DNA of 64,000 bases from Butyrivibrio sp. NC2002 (GTDB taxonomy: Bacteria > Bacillota > Clostridia > Lachnospirales > Lachnospiraceae): assembly GCF_000702265.1 (NCBI RefSeq), contig NZ_KL370881.1, positions 332,789 to 396,788 of the forward strand, written 5' to 3'. Each line of letters opens with the position of its first letter. Position 1 is the stretch's first letter. This document shows positions 35,744 through 45,135 of this stretch, in pieces. Under the pieces are notes generated by a model. That model ran no database searches. It was given only the letters and a program-made list of their open reading frames with translations, and had not been told where the DNA came from. The translations under genes and the position numbers were made by a program.

Positions 35744-36268
35744 ATGAGCGTATAAGTTGATAGCATAACTGAAAAAACATTTGATAATTTCAAAAAGATA
35801 ACGCCGGCACTAGTTGCTGTCGCAATTCTGTCAGGCTTACTACTGTTTCTGCCTGAGAGTATTCTGAAGAAAATGAGTCTTGATGAACTGCCGGTTTTGT
35901 GGAATCGGATTATTGGCATAGTGTTTCTGCTGAGTGTGGCTCTCATTTCAACGATGATAGTTTTTTCTGTGATTTCACACATTACAGAAAAACGAAGAAA
36001 TAAGCGAATCAGAGTAAACCTAAAGAAAAAGCTTCAGACATTGAACCTAAGGCAGAAAGCAATCATTGTGCAACTTTTAAGGAGTGAAGATAAGACAATT
36101 AGCTTGGATAAGAATTCCGGAGATACAATTTATTTGGTGAACAACCTGTTTTTACATATGCCTGAACAAGCATTTACGCTAGGCTGGAACAATGAAATGA
36201 TTTTGACATATGTCCCGCAACCGTGGTTGTTAGATTTATATAACGAAGAGCCTGAATTGTTTAAATAG
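35744..36268 (+). pseudogene. SieB-like superinfection exclusion protein with a stop at codon 4
   Basis: The ATG at 35744 directly abuts the previous stop, as expected for a coupled start. However codon 4 is TAA (35753-35755). After it the frame stays open for 171 codons and encodes a protein like superinfection exclusion protein B: a first membrane helix in LVAVAILSGLLLFLP, a second in IIGIVFLLSVALISTMIVF, a cytoplasmic stretch LNLRQKAIIVQLL, and a C-terminal PWLLDLYNEEPEL. These are the family landmarks in order. Restart at ATG 35873 would lose the first helix. It is therefore a nonsense-mutated gene, unless a noncanonical start or readthrough is used. Confidence 0.72.
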
Positions 36269-36299
36269 AGATCATTGTAATATTGGAGGGAATAAAATC

Positions 36300-37511
36300 A
36301 TGCTTACAAAAGCAACTTGGCCATTATTTACATTATCAAAGAAAAGAAGCAAGATTAATACAAATCCAGATTATCAAAGGCCATCGGTATGGACGAAAGC
36401 TCAGAAACAGATGCTTATAGATTCTATTCTGCGTGACTTTGATATTCCAAAGATTTATCTTCACAAAACATCGGATGATACGTTTGATGTTATTGACGGT
36501 CAGCAGAGAATCAGAACTATCTGGTCATTCTATGACGATGAGTTTGCACTTCCGAAGGATGCGGAGCCTGTAAATGGTATCGTTGTGGCGAACAAGAAAT
36601 ATAGTGAGCTTCATATGGATATCGCGACCATCATAGATAGCTATAATCTTGATTTTGTAATCCTTGATAATGAAGATGAGGACGAAATCCGAGAGATGTT
36701 TTTACGTCTCCAGAATGGCACTTCACTTAAGGCTCAGGAAAAGCGTAATGCAATGCCGGGGCAGATGCGCGACTTCATTAAGAAAGTTTCTGCGCATGAA
36801 TTCTTCCAGAAAGTGTCATTTAATAATAGTCGTTTTACATATGATCTTATAGCGGCCCAGGTAACTCTTTTCTGCATTAAGAAAAAGATTTGCAATATTA
36901 AAGACAAAGATCTTAATGCCATGTATGAGGATAACCGCGACTTTAATGATAATTCTGCTGAGGCTAAGACTGTTTTTAAGATATTGGATTATATGAATAC
37001 AATGTTTCCATCAAAGTGTCCGGAGTTAAAACGATACAATGTTATTTCATTGTTTGCTCTGATCATGGATATGATGCCAAATTACGACATCAGAGACCGT
37101 GAAAAGGATATTGCGGATTGGTTTATACAATTTGAAACGGATAGAATCCTTGAAGAGGAAAAAGTACCGGAAGAACAGGATCCCATATTGGTTTTGTATC
37201 ACGAAAAGGTATCCCATTCTACGGATACAGTTGATTCCCTTAAATTCAGACATGATCTTTTGAAGGAAAGCTTACTTACCAAGGTGCATAACCTCCCGTT
37301 GAAGGATTCAAAAAGGAACTTTGATGAATCTCAGAGACAGGTTATATATCGCAAGGATAGGGGAATATGCCAAATCTGTGGTAAGGCTTGTGAATGGAAT
37401 GATTGGGAAGCGGATCATATTGTTCCTTGGAGTAAGGGCGGTAAGACAGAGATAGAGAACGGACAAGTGCTGTGTCCAACCTGTAATTCAAAAAAGAGTG
37501 ATAACGTATGA
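36300..37511 (+). CDS. DUF262 / HNH nuclease (GmrSD-like)
   Basis: This 403-residue protein joins an N-terminal DUF262 domain (NPDYQRPSVWT, then DGQQR at 66-70, and FLRLQNGTSLKAQEKRNA) to a C-terminal HNH endonuclease domain. The HNH part has two CxxC zinc knuckles (CQIC and CPTC) flanking EADHIVPWSKGG, where the DH pair is catalytic. DUF262 (ParB-like NTPase fold) with HNH is the core of GmrSD-type restriction of modified DNA and related defence nucleases. It is intact. A GGAGGG site precedes the ATG. It sits inside a type I RM locus between hsdS and hsdR. Confidence 0.85.
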   Translation: MLTKATWPLFTLSKKRSKINTNPDYQRPSVWTKAQKQMLIDSILRDFDIPKIYLHKTSDDTFDVIDGQQRIRTIWSFYDDEFALPKDAEPVNGIVVANKKYSELHMDIATIIDSYNLDFVILDNEDEDEIREMFLRLQNGTSLKAQEKRNAMPGQMRDFIKKVSAHEFFQKVSFNNSRFTYDLIAAQVTLFCIKKKICNIKDKDLNAMYEDNRDFNDNSAEAKTVFKILDYMNTMFPSKCPELKRYNVISLFALIMDMMPNYDIRDREKDIADWFIQFETDRILEEEKVPEEQDPILVLYHEKVSHSTDTVDSLKFRHDLLKESLLTKVHNLPLKDSKRNFDESQRQVIYRKDRGICQICGKACEWNDWEADHIVPWSKGGKTEIENGQVLCPTCNSKKSDNV

Positions 37512-37536
37512 AGTTTAGGTTTTACGAGGTGAATTG

Positions 37537-38301
37537 TTGATAGATAAAACTCTTAAGGAAAAAATGTTAGATTCACCGTTGATTATTCATGGGTTTGTAA
37601 ACGATGAGCCAAAATGTAACTATTAGCGATACATGACGGAGCTGCTTAATTGTTCTGATTTTTTCATGGATAAAACAGGTGGAGAAAAACTATGTTGGAA
37701 TGAAAAACAAGATCATGGGGAATGTGATGCAACCACATCAAGTTATTCAATAGATTATAAGTTACTTGCGACCAAGTCTTCTCTTCAGGCTAAAAGAGAA
37801 ACGAGCGGAAGCATTACTAAAATGGCAGATGGATGTATTGCCTTTGGGATTGGAAGATTGCCTGAAGGAGAAAAGTTTACATATATACGTACTGCAGCGG
37901 CATTACGGGAGTATTCGTTAGAAGGATTGGAAAAGATTTCTGCCGATAGTAAAGATAATGTTGAAAAGAATGTTTATGTGATACTTAAGAACATTAAAAC
38001 AAAGAAGAATTTGCTTTTGTTTTACCCGTATACTATGTCTTTTTCAGAACCGCATACATTTAAGGATGGATGTAAAAGTATAGAGGATGCGTTTAATGAA
38101 GATTTAAACCAAATTAGGCTTTATCGTGAGCGTAATGTTCCGGGCTTTGAAACATATATTTGTACGATTTATGAAAACAAGCTTCTTATATTTGAAAACG
38201 ATGGTAAGCATTGGGTATTACGGGACAGTATTGATATGATGTCCAGTAAAATATATAAAGACTTATATTATTCCTATGGGAACAATGGTTTCAATTATTA
38301 G
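37537..38301 (+). pseudogene. Unknown island protein interrupted by an amber codon
   Basis: A TTG at 37537 with a good site (GAGGTG, seven bases upstream) opens a frame of 29 codons, then TAG at 37624-37626. The same frame is open again two codons later, from ATG 37633, for 222 codons, and that ATG has no ribosome site. The gene was thus about 254 codons long. I do not recognise the family. The segment SYSIDYKLLATKSSLQAKRE has the look of an acidic-x-Lys nuclease core, which is only a suggestion. The C-terminus is rich in Tyr/Lys and soluble. Confidence 0.6.
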
Positions 38302-38329
38302 AATATCCCTTTGAATAGGAGGTAGTTAC

Positions 38330-41300
38330 ATGACCAATTTCGATTATTTGAAAAAAGAGCCGAAGTTCAACACATTTTCCGATGTGGCAATAGCGGCTGA
38401 AAAAATATTATATATAGATCCTACCTCCTGCATCATTAACTGCCGCAGGGCGATGGAGTTTGCCATAAAGTGGATGTATTCGGTTGATGCTTCCCTATCT
38501 ATGCCGTATCAGGATAATCTGATAAGTCTTATGAGCACAGAGGAATTCAGAGATATCATCGATGAAGACCTTATGAAGCGTATGGATTTCATCCGTAAGA
38601 TGGGTAATAATGCGGCTCACTCCGGCAAGAAGATTACAGAAGATCAGGCGATACTTTGCCTAGAGAACCTCCAGATTTTCTTTGATTTCGTCTGCTACTG
38701 CTATGCTGATGAATACGAAGAGCATAGTTTTGACAAGTCTTTGCTCAAAAAGGACGAAAACGAACTGGTTAAAAAGGATTTCCCTGATGTTGATATAGAA
38801 AAGCTGATTGCAGAGAACTCTGCACTGAAGAAAGAACTGACATCCCGTCGAGAAGAGCAGGCGGAGACCTATGTTCCGAAGCCACTGGATCTTTCGGAGT
38901 ATAAAACACGAAAGATTTATATTGATGCTATGCTCATGGATGCCGGGTGGAAGGAAGGCTCTGACTGGATCAATGAAGTAGAACTTCCGGGAATGCCTAA
39001 TAAATCAGAAGTTGGCTATGCGGACTATGTTCTTTATGATAATTCACATAAGCCACTTGCCGTTATTGAAGCAAAGAGAACCTGTGTTGATGTGTCAAAA
39101 GGAAGACAGCAGGCAAAACTTTATGCGGATCTTTTGGAAAAACAGTATAAGAGAAGACCGTGTATTTTTCTGACCAATGGTTTTGAAACAAGAATTATAG
39201 ATGGACAGTATCCTGAGAGAAAGGTTGCCTGCATTTATTCTAAGGCAGACCTTGAAAAGATGTTCAATCTCAGAAGGATGCGTACATCCCTTGATCATAT
39301 AAATGTAGATAAGAAGATTGCCGGTCGTTATTATCAGGAAGCTGCAATTAAAGCTGTATGTGACAGCTTTGATAAGAAGAATCGTCGAAAAGCCCTTCTT
39401 GTCATGGCGACAGGTTCCGGTAAGACAAGAACTGTAATCGAACTGTGCCATGTACTTCTTGATGCAGGATGGATTAAGAATATCCTTTTTCTTGCTGACA
39501 GAACATCTCTTGTAACTCAGGCAAAGAGAGCGTTTGTAAACAACTATTCCTCCCTTTCGGTGACAAACCTTTGCGAAGAGAAGGATAACTATAATGCACA
39601 TTGCGTTTTTTCAACCTATCAGACAATGATGAACTGCATTGATTCGGTAAAGGTTGAAGACCAGAAGTTGTTTACTAGCGGACATTTTGACCTTGTCATA
39701 TGCGATGAGGCGCACAGGTCCATTTATAACAAATACAGAGATATCTTTACTTATTTCGATGCACCGCTTGTAGGTCTTACGGCTACACCTAAGGATGATA
39801 TCGATAAGAATACTTATGAAATATTCGAATTGGAGCCCGGAGTTCCTACATACGGTTATGAGCTCGGTCAGGCTGTAACCGACGGATATCTTGTTGATTT
39901 TTTGTCTGTAGAAACTAAGCTTAAGTTTATAGAACAGGGAATCGTTTATGCTGACCTTTCCGATGAAGATAAAGCTATTTATGAGAGCACATTTGAGATG
40001 GAGGATGGAGATGTTCCAGAGGCTATCAGTTCATCTGCGCTCAATTCATGGATATTCAATGAAGATACCATCCGTCAGGTACTGCACACTGTTATGACAG
40101 AGGGTATCAAGATAGATTATGGCCAGAAGCTTGGTAAGACTATCATTTTTGCAAAGAACCATGATCATGCGGAGAAGATTCTTGAAATCTTTAATAAGGA
40201 TTACCCGCATTTGAATGGATTTGCTCAGGTAATCGACAATAGGATCAACTATGCCCAGACTCTTATTGATGAGTTTTCTGAACCTAATAAGTTGCCTCAG
40301 ATAGCAATATCTGTCGATATGATGGATACCGGTATCGATGTACCGGAGGTATTGAACCTTGTGTTCTTCAAAAAGGTGATGAGCTATGCTAAGTTTTGGC
40401 AGATGATCGGACGTGGAACCAGGCTTTGTCCGGGACTTATCGACGGGGAAGACAAGAGTAAGTTTTACATTTTTGATTTCTGCGGTAACTTTGAGTTTTT
40501 CCGCATGAGCAAGGGAAAACCTACTGCTAATATGATTGCGCTTCAAGGAGCAATCTTTAACTTGCAGTTCGAGATTACATATAAGCTACAGGATCTGGAA
40601 TATCAGGTGGATAAGTTTATAACGTATCGTAATGCGCTTGTAGAGATGATGACCGGTAAGGTACAGGAACTTCCACGTGAAAATTTTGCGGTAAGGCAGC
40701 ACTTGAAATATGTTGACTTGTATTCTAACGAAGCAAATTATCAGACGTTGACATATGAAGATACATTGATCGTTCGTGAGGAACTTGCTCCGCTGATTCT
40801 TCCGAACGATGACGAGGCAAGTGCGGTTCGCTTTGACGCCCTTATGTACGGTATAGAACTTGCATACCTTGTTGGTAAGAAATACGGAAAAGCCCGCAGT
40901 GATTTGTTTAAGCGTGTTAGGGGTATTGCCAGCGTTGCAAACATACCGGAAATAAAGGTGCAGGCAGAACTAATCGATAAGATCCTTCATACGGATTATA
41001 TCGATAACTGCGGCATAAACGAGTTTGAGGAAATCAGAGAAAAACTTCGTAATCTTATGAAGTATATTCCTCATAATAAGCTTCGTTATGATACGAACTT
41101 TGAGGATGATATCCTTGATGTTTCATGGAATGAGTCGGAGCTTGAGAATGATGATCTGAAGAATTACAAGGCAAAAGCTGAGTACTACATCCGTGAACAT
41201 CAGGATAACGAGGCAATTAAAAAACTTAAGTCCAACATACCGTTATCCCACGATGATATTGAAGCATTGGAAAAAGTTCTCTGGTCTGAGCTTGGCACAA

Positions 41301-41620
41301 AGGAAGAATATGAGCAGGAGTACGGTTCTAAGCCTTTGGGTGAGCTCGTGCGTGAGATCGTTGGACTTGATATGAATGCAGCCAAGGCTGCTTTTTCAGA
41401 GTATTTGGATGGCGCCAACCTTGATAGCAGGCAGATATACTTTGTTAACCAGATAGTTGAGTATATCGTACATAACGGTATGATGAAGGATCTGTCCGTG
41501 CTTCAAGAATCTCCGTTTACGGATCAGGGAAGCGTGGTCGAGATATTTACAGATCTTAATATCTGGATGGGAATTCGGAAGATTATAGAAAGCATAAATG
41601 ATAACGCAATAGTAGCGTAA
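38330..41620 (+). CDS. hsdR: Type I restriction enzyme motor/nuclease subunit (R)
   Basis: This 1096-residue protein begins with a DUF4145 domain (about 1-130), followed by a coiled linker, an HsdR N-terminal nuclease domain with ADYVLYDNSHKPLAVIEAK (PD-ExK type, about 230-250), and a superfamily 2 helicase with Walker A ATGSGKT (about 360) and DEAH (about 455). The helicase C-terminal half has VSVDMMDTGIDVPEVLNL and QMIGRGTRL, and an EcoEI-type C-terminal domain follows. It translocates and cleaves unmethylated DNA with HsdM and HsdS. It is intact and starts with AGGAGG 28 bases after the interrupted gene. Confidence 0.94.
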   Translation: MTNFDYLKKEPKFNTFSDVAIAAEKILYIDPTSCIINCRRAMEFAIKWMYSVDASLSMPYQDNLISLMSTEEFRDIIDEDLMKRMDFIRKMGNNAAHSGKKITEDQAILCLENLQIFFDFVCYCYADEYEEHSFDKSLLKKDENELVKKDFPDVDIEKLIAENSALKKELTSRREEQAETYVPKPLDLSEYKTRKIYIDAMLMDAGWKEGSDWINEVELPGMPNKSEVGYADYVLYDNSHKPLAVIEAKRTCVDVSKGRQQAKLYADLLEKQYKRRPCIFLTNGFETRIIDGQYPERKVACIYSKADLEKMFNLRRMRTSLDHINVDKKIAGRYYQEAAIKAVCDSFDKKNRRKALLVMATGSGKTRTVIELCHVLLDAGWIKNILFLADRTSLVTQAKRAFVNNYSSLSVTNLCEEKDNYNAHCVFSTYQTMMNCIDSVKVEDQKLFTSGHFDLVICDEAHRSIYNKYRDIFTYFDAPLVGLTATPKDDIDKNTYEIFELEPGVPTYGYELGQAVTDGYLVDFLSVETKLKFIEQGIVYADLSDEDKAIYESTFEMEDGDVPEAISSSALNSWIFNEDTIRQVLHTVMTEGIKIDYGQKLGKTIIFAKNHDHAEKILEIFNKDYPHLNGFAQVIDNRINYAQTLIDEFSEPNKLPQIAISVDMMDTGIDVPEVLNLVFFKKVMSYAKFWQMIGRGTRLCPGLIDGEDKSKFYIFDFCGNFEFFRMSKGKPTANMIALQGAIFNLQFEITYKLQDLEYQVDKFITYRNALVEMMTGKVQELPRENFAVRQHLKYVDLYSNEANYQTLTYEDTLIVREELAPLILPNDDEASAVRFDALMYGIELAYLVGKKYGKARSDLFKRVRGIASVANIPEIKVQAELIDKILHTDYIDNCGINEFEEIREKLRNLMKYIPHNKLRYDTNFEDDILDVSWNESELENDDLKNYKAKAEYYIREHQDNEAIKKLKSNIPLSHDDIEALEKVLWSELGTKEEYEQEYGSKPLGELVREIVGLDMNAAKAAFSEYLDGANLDSRQIYFVNQIVEYIVHNGMMKDLSVLQESPFTDQGSVVEIFTDLNIWMGIRKIIESINDNAIVA

Positions 41621-41764
41621 GAATACAGAGCGGATTTGAATGGAAAAACGTACTGGTTTTTGCGAAAATTCTATTCCAGTACATTTGACTTTAATGAGAG
41701 ATGATGCTAGCATAATATAAAGAATATTGATAGTAGGGCAGAAACAATCTGCCACGGTAAGGAA

Positions 41765-41931
41765 ATCCATAATCCAAGAGGGTTATGGATTTTTTTGTTG
41801 AATAGGTAATTTCTCCGAAATTCCTATTCAACAAAAACGCTCCGCTAAGGATGCGCACTCGCGCACATGGTAATTGTTGCATAAATGCAACCGCGCTCGG
41901 CGCGAGCATGTTGCAAGCAACATGCTTTTTT
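41765..41931. repeat. Chain of six hairpins after hsdR
   Basis: In the 341-bp gap before the MATE gene: ATCCATAA/TTATGGAT plus T-run (41765-41797), GTTGAATAGG/CCTATTCAAC with an inner AATTTC/GAAATT (41797-41832), TGCGC/GCGCA (41852-41865), GTTGCA/TGCAAC (41876-41891), GCTCG/CGAGC (about 41895-41907), and GCATGTTGC/GCAACATGC plus T-run (41906-41931). The first and last look like terminators; the middle ones make a compound structure like that after ychF. The gap 41621-41764 shows nothing else. Confidence 0.7.
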
Positions 41932-41961
41932 AGAAAAGATAATTATAGGAAGGATTATATA

Positions 41962-43296
41962 ATGGAGAACGAATTATTTGAAAAAGCACCAATACCGAAG
42001 GCATATATGAAGATGGCGCTACCGGTTGTAATGGGTATGATAGTAACACTGGTTTATAACCTTGTTGATACGTATTTTATAGCCCTTACAGGCAATACAA
42101 ATCTTATTGCAGGAATATCTATCTGTGCGCCGCTTTTTACGCTCCTTTTGGCTATAGGAGACATATTTGGCCTGGGCGGAAGCTCTGTAATATCGAGACT
42201 TCTTGGAGCACACAATTTGGATGAGGCGAAAAAGAAAAGTGCCTTTTGCTTTTACACAGCTATTATAGTGGGTGTGATCTTTACAGTATTTATGCTCTTA
42301 TTCAGTAGGCAGATATTAAATATTCTCGGAGCTACAGAGCAGACTTATGAATATGCAGCGCAGTATTACTTTTTTCTGATACTTGGCTCGGCCTTTGTTA
42401 TTTTTTCGCTTGTTCCAACTAATCTACTCAGATCTGAAGGAATGGCAATGGAGGCCATGACAGGCTCTGTACTTGGTACTGTGGTGAATATCATACTGGA
42501 CCCGGTATTTATCTTTGGACTGAGACTTGGGGCTGCGGGAGCCGCTATTGCGACAGTAATAGGATACATTAGTACCTGCGCTTTCTATGTTTATTGTATA
42601 TGTAAAAAAAGTAAAGTTTTGTCACTTGATCTGAAGCTGTTTAGCTTTGATGCAGCTACTGTGGCGGGTGTTTTGTCTATAGGACTTCCTTCAAGCATCA
42701 CTAATCTGATGCAGACAATAGGCATAACAGTGACGAACAGGTTCCTTCAGCCTTATGGTGATGAGAGTATAGCAATCATGGGAATTGTACTAAAGATTGT
42801 TAATATATCACTTCTTGTGATAATAGGTCTTAGTTTTGGTGGACAGCCCCTCATTGGATACAATTACGGAGCGGGATTAAAAGACAGATTTAAGAAGATA
42901 ATCGGCTTCGGAATGGCTCTTACAGGTCTTACCGGTGTGGGATTTTTGGTAATACTGTCACTGTTTGCAAATGCAATTATTTCAAGATTTCTTACGGATC
43001 CGGAAATGATAAGTTCAGGGGTAACAATGCTGAGATTTCAGCTTCTTGGAGCACCGTTTATGGCTGTATGCCTTATAATCATCTGTACATTTCAGTCAAC
43101 AGGAAAAGCTACAGGAGCCTTTATTCTCTCGGCCTGCAGACAGGGAATCGTATTTCTTCCTGTCATAGTGATATTGTCAAAAACTATGGGATATACAGGC
43201 GTAATAACTGCTCAGTTTGCATCAGATATAGTTACAACAGTTGTCGCCTTTATACTTTTGAGAATCTTTCTGTGGAACGATATTTTTGAAAAATGA
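41962..43296 (+). CDS. MATE family multidrug/cation efflux transporter
   Basis: This 444-residue protein has 12 predicted transmembrane helices in two homologous halves. It has the MATE landmarks MALPVVMGMIVTLVYNLVDTYF at the first helix (only core noted), DIFGLGGSSVISRLLGA and GLPSSITNLMQ at the second half, and FGGQPLIGYNYGA. It would export drugs or cationic metabolites using Na+ or H+. A longer upstream reading is in frame but lies inside the hairpin chain; ATG 41962 with AGGAAGG is chosen. A shared terminator separates it from ptsI. Confidence 0.9.
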   Translation: MENELFEKAPIPKAYMKMALPVVMGMIVTLVYNLVDTYFIALTGNTNLIAGISICAPLFTLLLAIGDIFGLGGSSVISRLLGAHNLDEAKKKSAFCFYTAIIVGVIFTVFMLLFSRQILNILGATEQTYEYAAQYYFFLILGSAFVIFSLVPTNLLRSEGMAMEAMTGSVLGTVVNIILDPVFIFGLRLGAAGAAIATVIGYISTCAFYVYCICKKSKVLSLDLKLFSFDAATVAGVLSIGLPSSITNLMQTIGITVTNRFLQPYGDESIAIMGIVLKIVNISLLVIIGLSFGGQPLIGYNYGAGLKDRFKKIIGFGMALTGLTGVGFLVILSLFANAIISRFLTDPEMISSGVTMLRFQLLGAPFMAVCLIIICTFQSTGKATGAFILSACRQGIVFLPVIVILSKTMGYTGVITAQFASDIVTTVVAFILLRIFLWNDIFEK

Positions 43297-43317
43297 AGAA
43301 ATGACCATAGAAATAAA

Positions 43318-43358
43318 AAGGATGTCACTCCGGACTATGACCGGAGGACATCCTTGTA
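43318..43358. terminator. Bidirectional terminator between MATE and ptsI
   Basis: AAGGATGTC (43318-43326) and CTCCGG pair with CCGGAG and GACATCCTT (43347-43355). A-rich sequence on the left and T-rich on the right serve both convergent transcripts. Confidence 0.85.
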
Positions 43359-43361
43359 TTT

Positions 43362-45068
43362 TTATTCTTTAGCGGCTTCTTTTAAGGTAGCTACTATTTC
43401 TTCTTCTGTGGCAAGGCTCATGACTTTTTCGGTAAGTGCATCAGCCTCTTGTTTGGTCCACTTGGAGATGATGCAGCGGGCGGTAAGTACGAGTACCGGA
43501 TTTACGCTGTATTCGTCGAGACCAAAGGACATAAGAAGCGGTATCATAAGAGGATCGGCAGCGGCTTCTCCGCACATTCCTACGGGGATTCCTGCGGCTT
43601 TTCCGCACTCAATAATATGCTTGATGGAGCGAAGCACTGAGGGCTGATATGATGAATAGAGATAGGCTACTTTCGGATTACCTCTGTCTACGCTCATTGT
43701 GTACTGTGTAAGGTCGTTGGTTCCGATTGAGAAAAAGTCTGCTTCTTTTGCAAGAAGATCAGCGATCAGGGAAGCAGAAGCAGTCTCTATCATGCATCCA
43801 ACTTCGATATCACTGTCATAGCCGATACCTTCGCTATCCAGATCTTTCTTTATTTCAGAAACAAGTTCTTTGACTTTCCTTACTTCGTCAACTGTAGTAA
43901 CAAGAGGGATCATTATCTTTACTTTACCAAAAGCGCTGGCTCTGATGATCGCTCTAAGCTGTGTTTTATAGATGTCAGGATTACCAAGGCAATATCTGAC
44001 AGCTCTGTATCCAAGGAAGGGGTTGTCTTCTTTTTCAAGACCTAGATAAGGTATATCCTTGTCGCCGCCAATATCAAGAGTTCTTATGATGACGGTCTTT
44101 CCTTCCATAGTCTCCACAGCCTCTTTATATGCCTCATATTGCTCATCTTCTGAAGGAAGACGGGTGTTGTCCATAAAGAGGAATTCGGAGCGGAAAAGGC
44201 CTATTCCTTCGCCGTCACAGGCAGCTGCTTTTTTGGCATCCTTGGGAGTTCCTATATTACAGAAGAGTTCCTTCTTATCGCCGTCAGCAGTTAATGTCTC
44301 TTTGCCGATAAATCCATCAAGTTCAGCCTGCTTGCGGATGAATTCTTCGCGCTTTAGCATGTACTTTGAGAGAACTTCTCCATCAGGATTGATATAAACA
44401 TCGCCTTCAGTTCCGTCGATGATGGCAGTATCTTTATCTTTTACCTCATCAACGATTCCGGAAACAGAGAGAACAGCGGGAATTTCAAGTGCTCTGGCAA
44501 GGATTGCAGAGTGCGAAGTTTTGCCGCCAATCTCTGTGATTATTCCTGTAACATTCTCTTTGATGATCTGAGATGTCATTGAGGGAGTAAGGTCCTTGCA
44601 GACAAGGACAGTACCGGGTGCAACTTTGCTGATATCTACGTCTTCAATGCCAAGGAGCTTTTTTAATACGCTTACTTTGACATCTGCTATATCAGAGGCG
44701 CGCTGCTTCATCATTTCATCATCCATCTTGGAAAACATACCGATGAACATGTCGCATACAGCGGTGAGAGCAGCCTCAGCGCATTGACCCTGATCGATCA
44801 TCTTATCCATTTCGCCGGACATGGCAGGATCCTGCATCATAACAGAATGGCCCATGAGGATTTCTGCTTCCTTGGGACCTATTCTATTTCTGATATCCTC
44901 AGCCATCGCATTTGTTTCTTCTACAAATTCGTCGATCGCTTTATGAAACCTTGCTTTTTCAGCTTCGGGATCATCTATTTTTTTAGCTTCAAAGGAGAGG
45001 TCATGTTCTATGATACGGCAAATACTTCCGATGCCGATTCCCCTTGATGCGGCTATTCCTTTATACAT
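43362..45068 (-). CDS. ptsI: Phosphoenolpyruvate-protein phosphotransferase, PTS enzyme I
   Basis: This 568-residue protein is full length for EI. The phosphohistidine is His186 in GGKTSHSAILARA. The HPr-binding helical domain comes first (YKGIAASRGIG start), and the PEP-binding barrel has FRSEFLFMD, DIGGDK, EVGCMIETASA, FSIGTNDLTQY and GMCGEAAAD. It transfers phosphate from PEP to HPr. ATG 45068 follows GGAGG at eight bases; a longer frame to 45092 is rejected. It is the last gene of the fructose PTS operon. Confidence 0.97.
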   Translation of the reverse strand: MYKGIAASRGIGIGSICRIIEHDLSFEAKKIDDPEAEKARFHKAIDEFVEETNAMAEDIRNRIGPKEAEILMGHSVMMQDPAMSGEMDKMIDQGQCAEAALTAVCDMFIGMFSKMDDEMMKQRASDIADVKVSVLKKLLGIEDVDISKVAPGTVLVCKDLTPSMTSQIIKENVTGIITEIGGKTSHSAILARALEIPAVLSVSGIVDEVKDKDTAIIDGTEGDVYINPDGEVLSKYMLKREEFIRKQAELDGFIGKETLTADGDKKELFCNIGTPKDAKKAAACDGEGIGLFRSEFLFMDNTRLPSEDEQYEAYKEAVETMEGKTVIIRTLDIGGDKDIPYLGLEKEDNPFLGYRAVRYCLGNPDIYKTQLRAIIRASAFGKVKIMIPLVTTVDEVRKVKELVSEIKKDLDSEGIGYDSDIEVGCMIETASASLIADLLAKEADFFSIGTNDLTQYTMSVDRGNPKVAYLYSSYQPSVLRSIKHIIECGKAAGIPVGMCGEAAADPLMIPLLMSFGLDEYSVNPVLVLTARCIISKWTKQEADALTEKVMSLATEEEIVATLKEAAKE

Positions 45069-45135
45069 ATGTTTTCCTCCAAGGTTGGGCAAATGGTGAA
45101 ATTATTATTGTTGTGGCTTATACAATCGTAACGTA

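Noticed and set aside
31087..37700. Stop codon recoding as explanation for the three interrupted genes
   Set aside because: Both TAG and TAA end ordinary housekeeping genes in this window, and no recoding signal or suppressor tRNA is visible.
41851..41961. Longer N-terminus for the MATE protein
   Set aside because: The extra codons lie in the hairpin chain and precede a good ribosome site and ATG at 41962.
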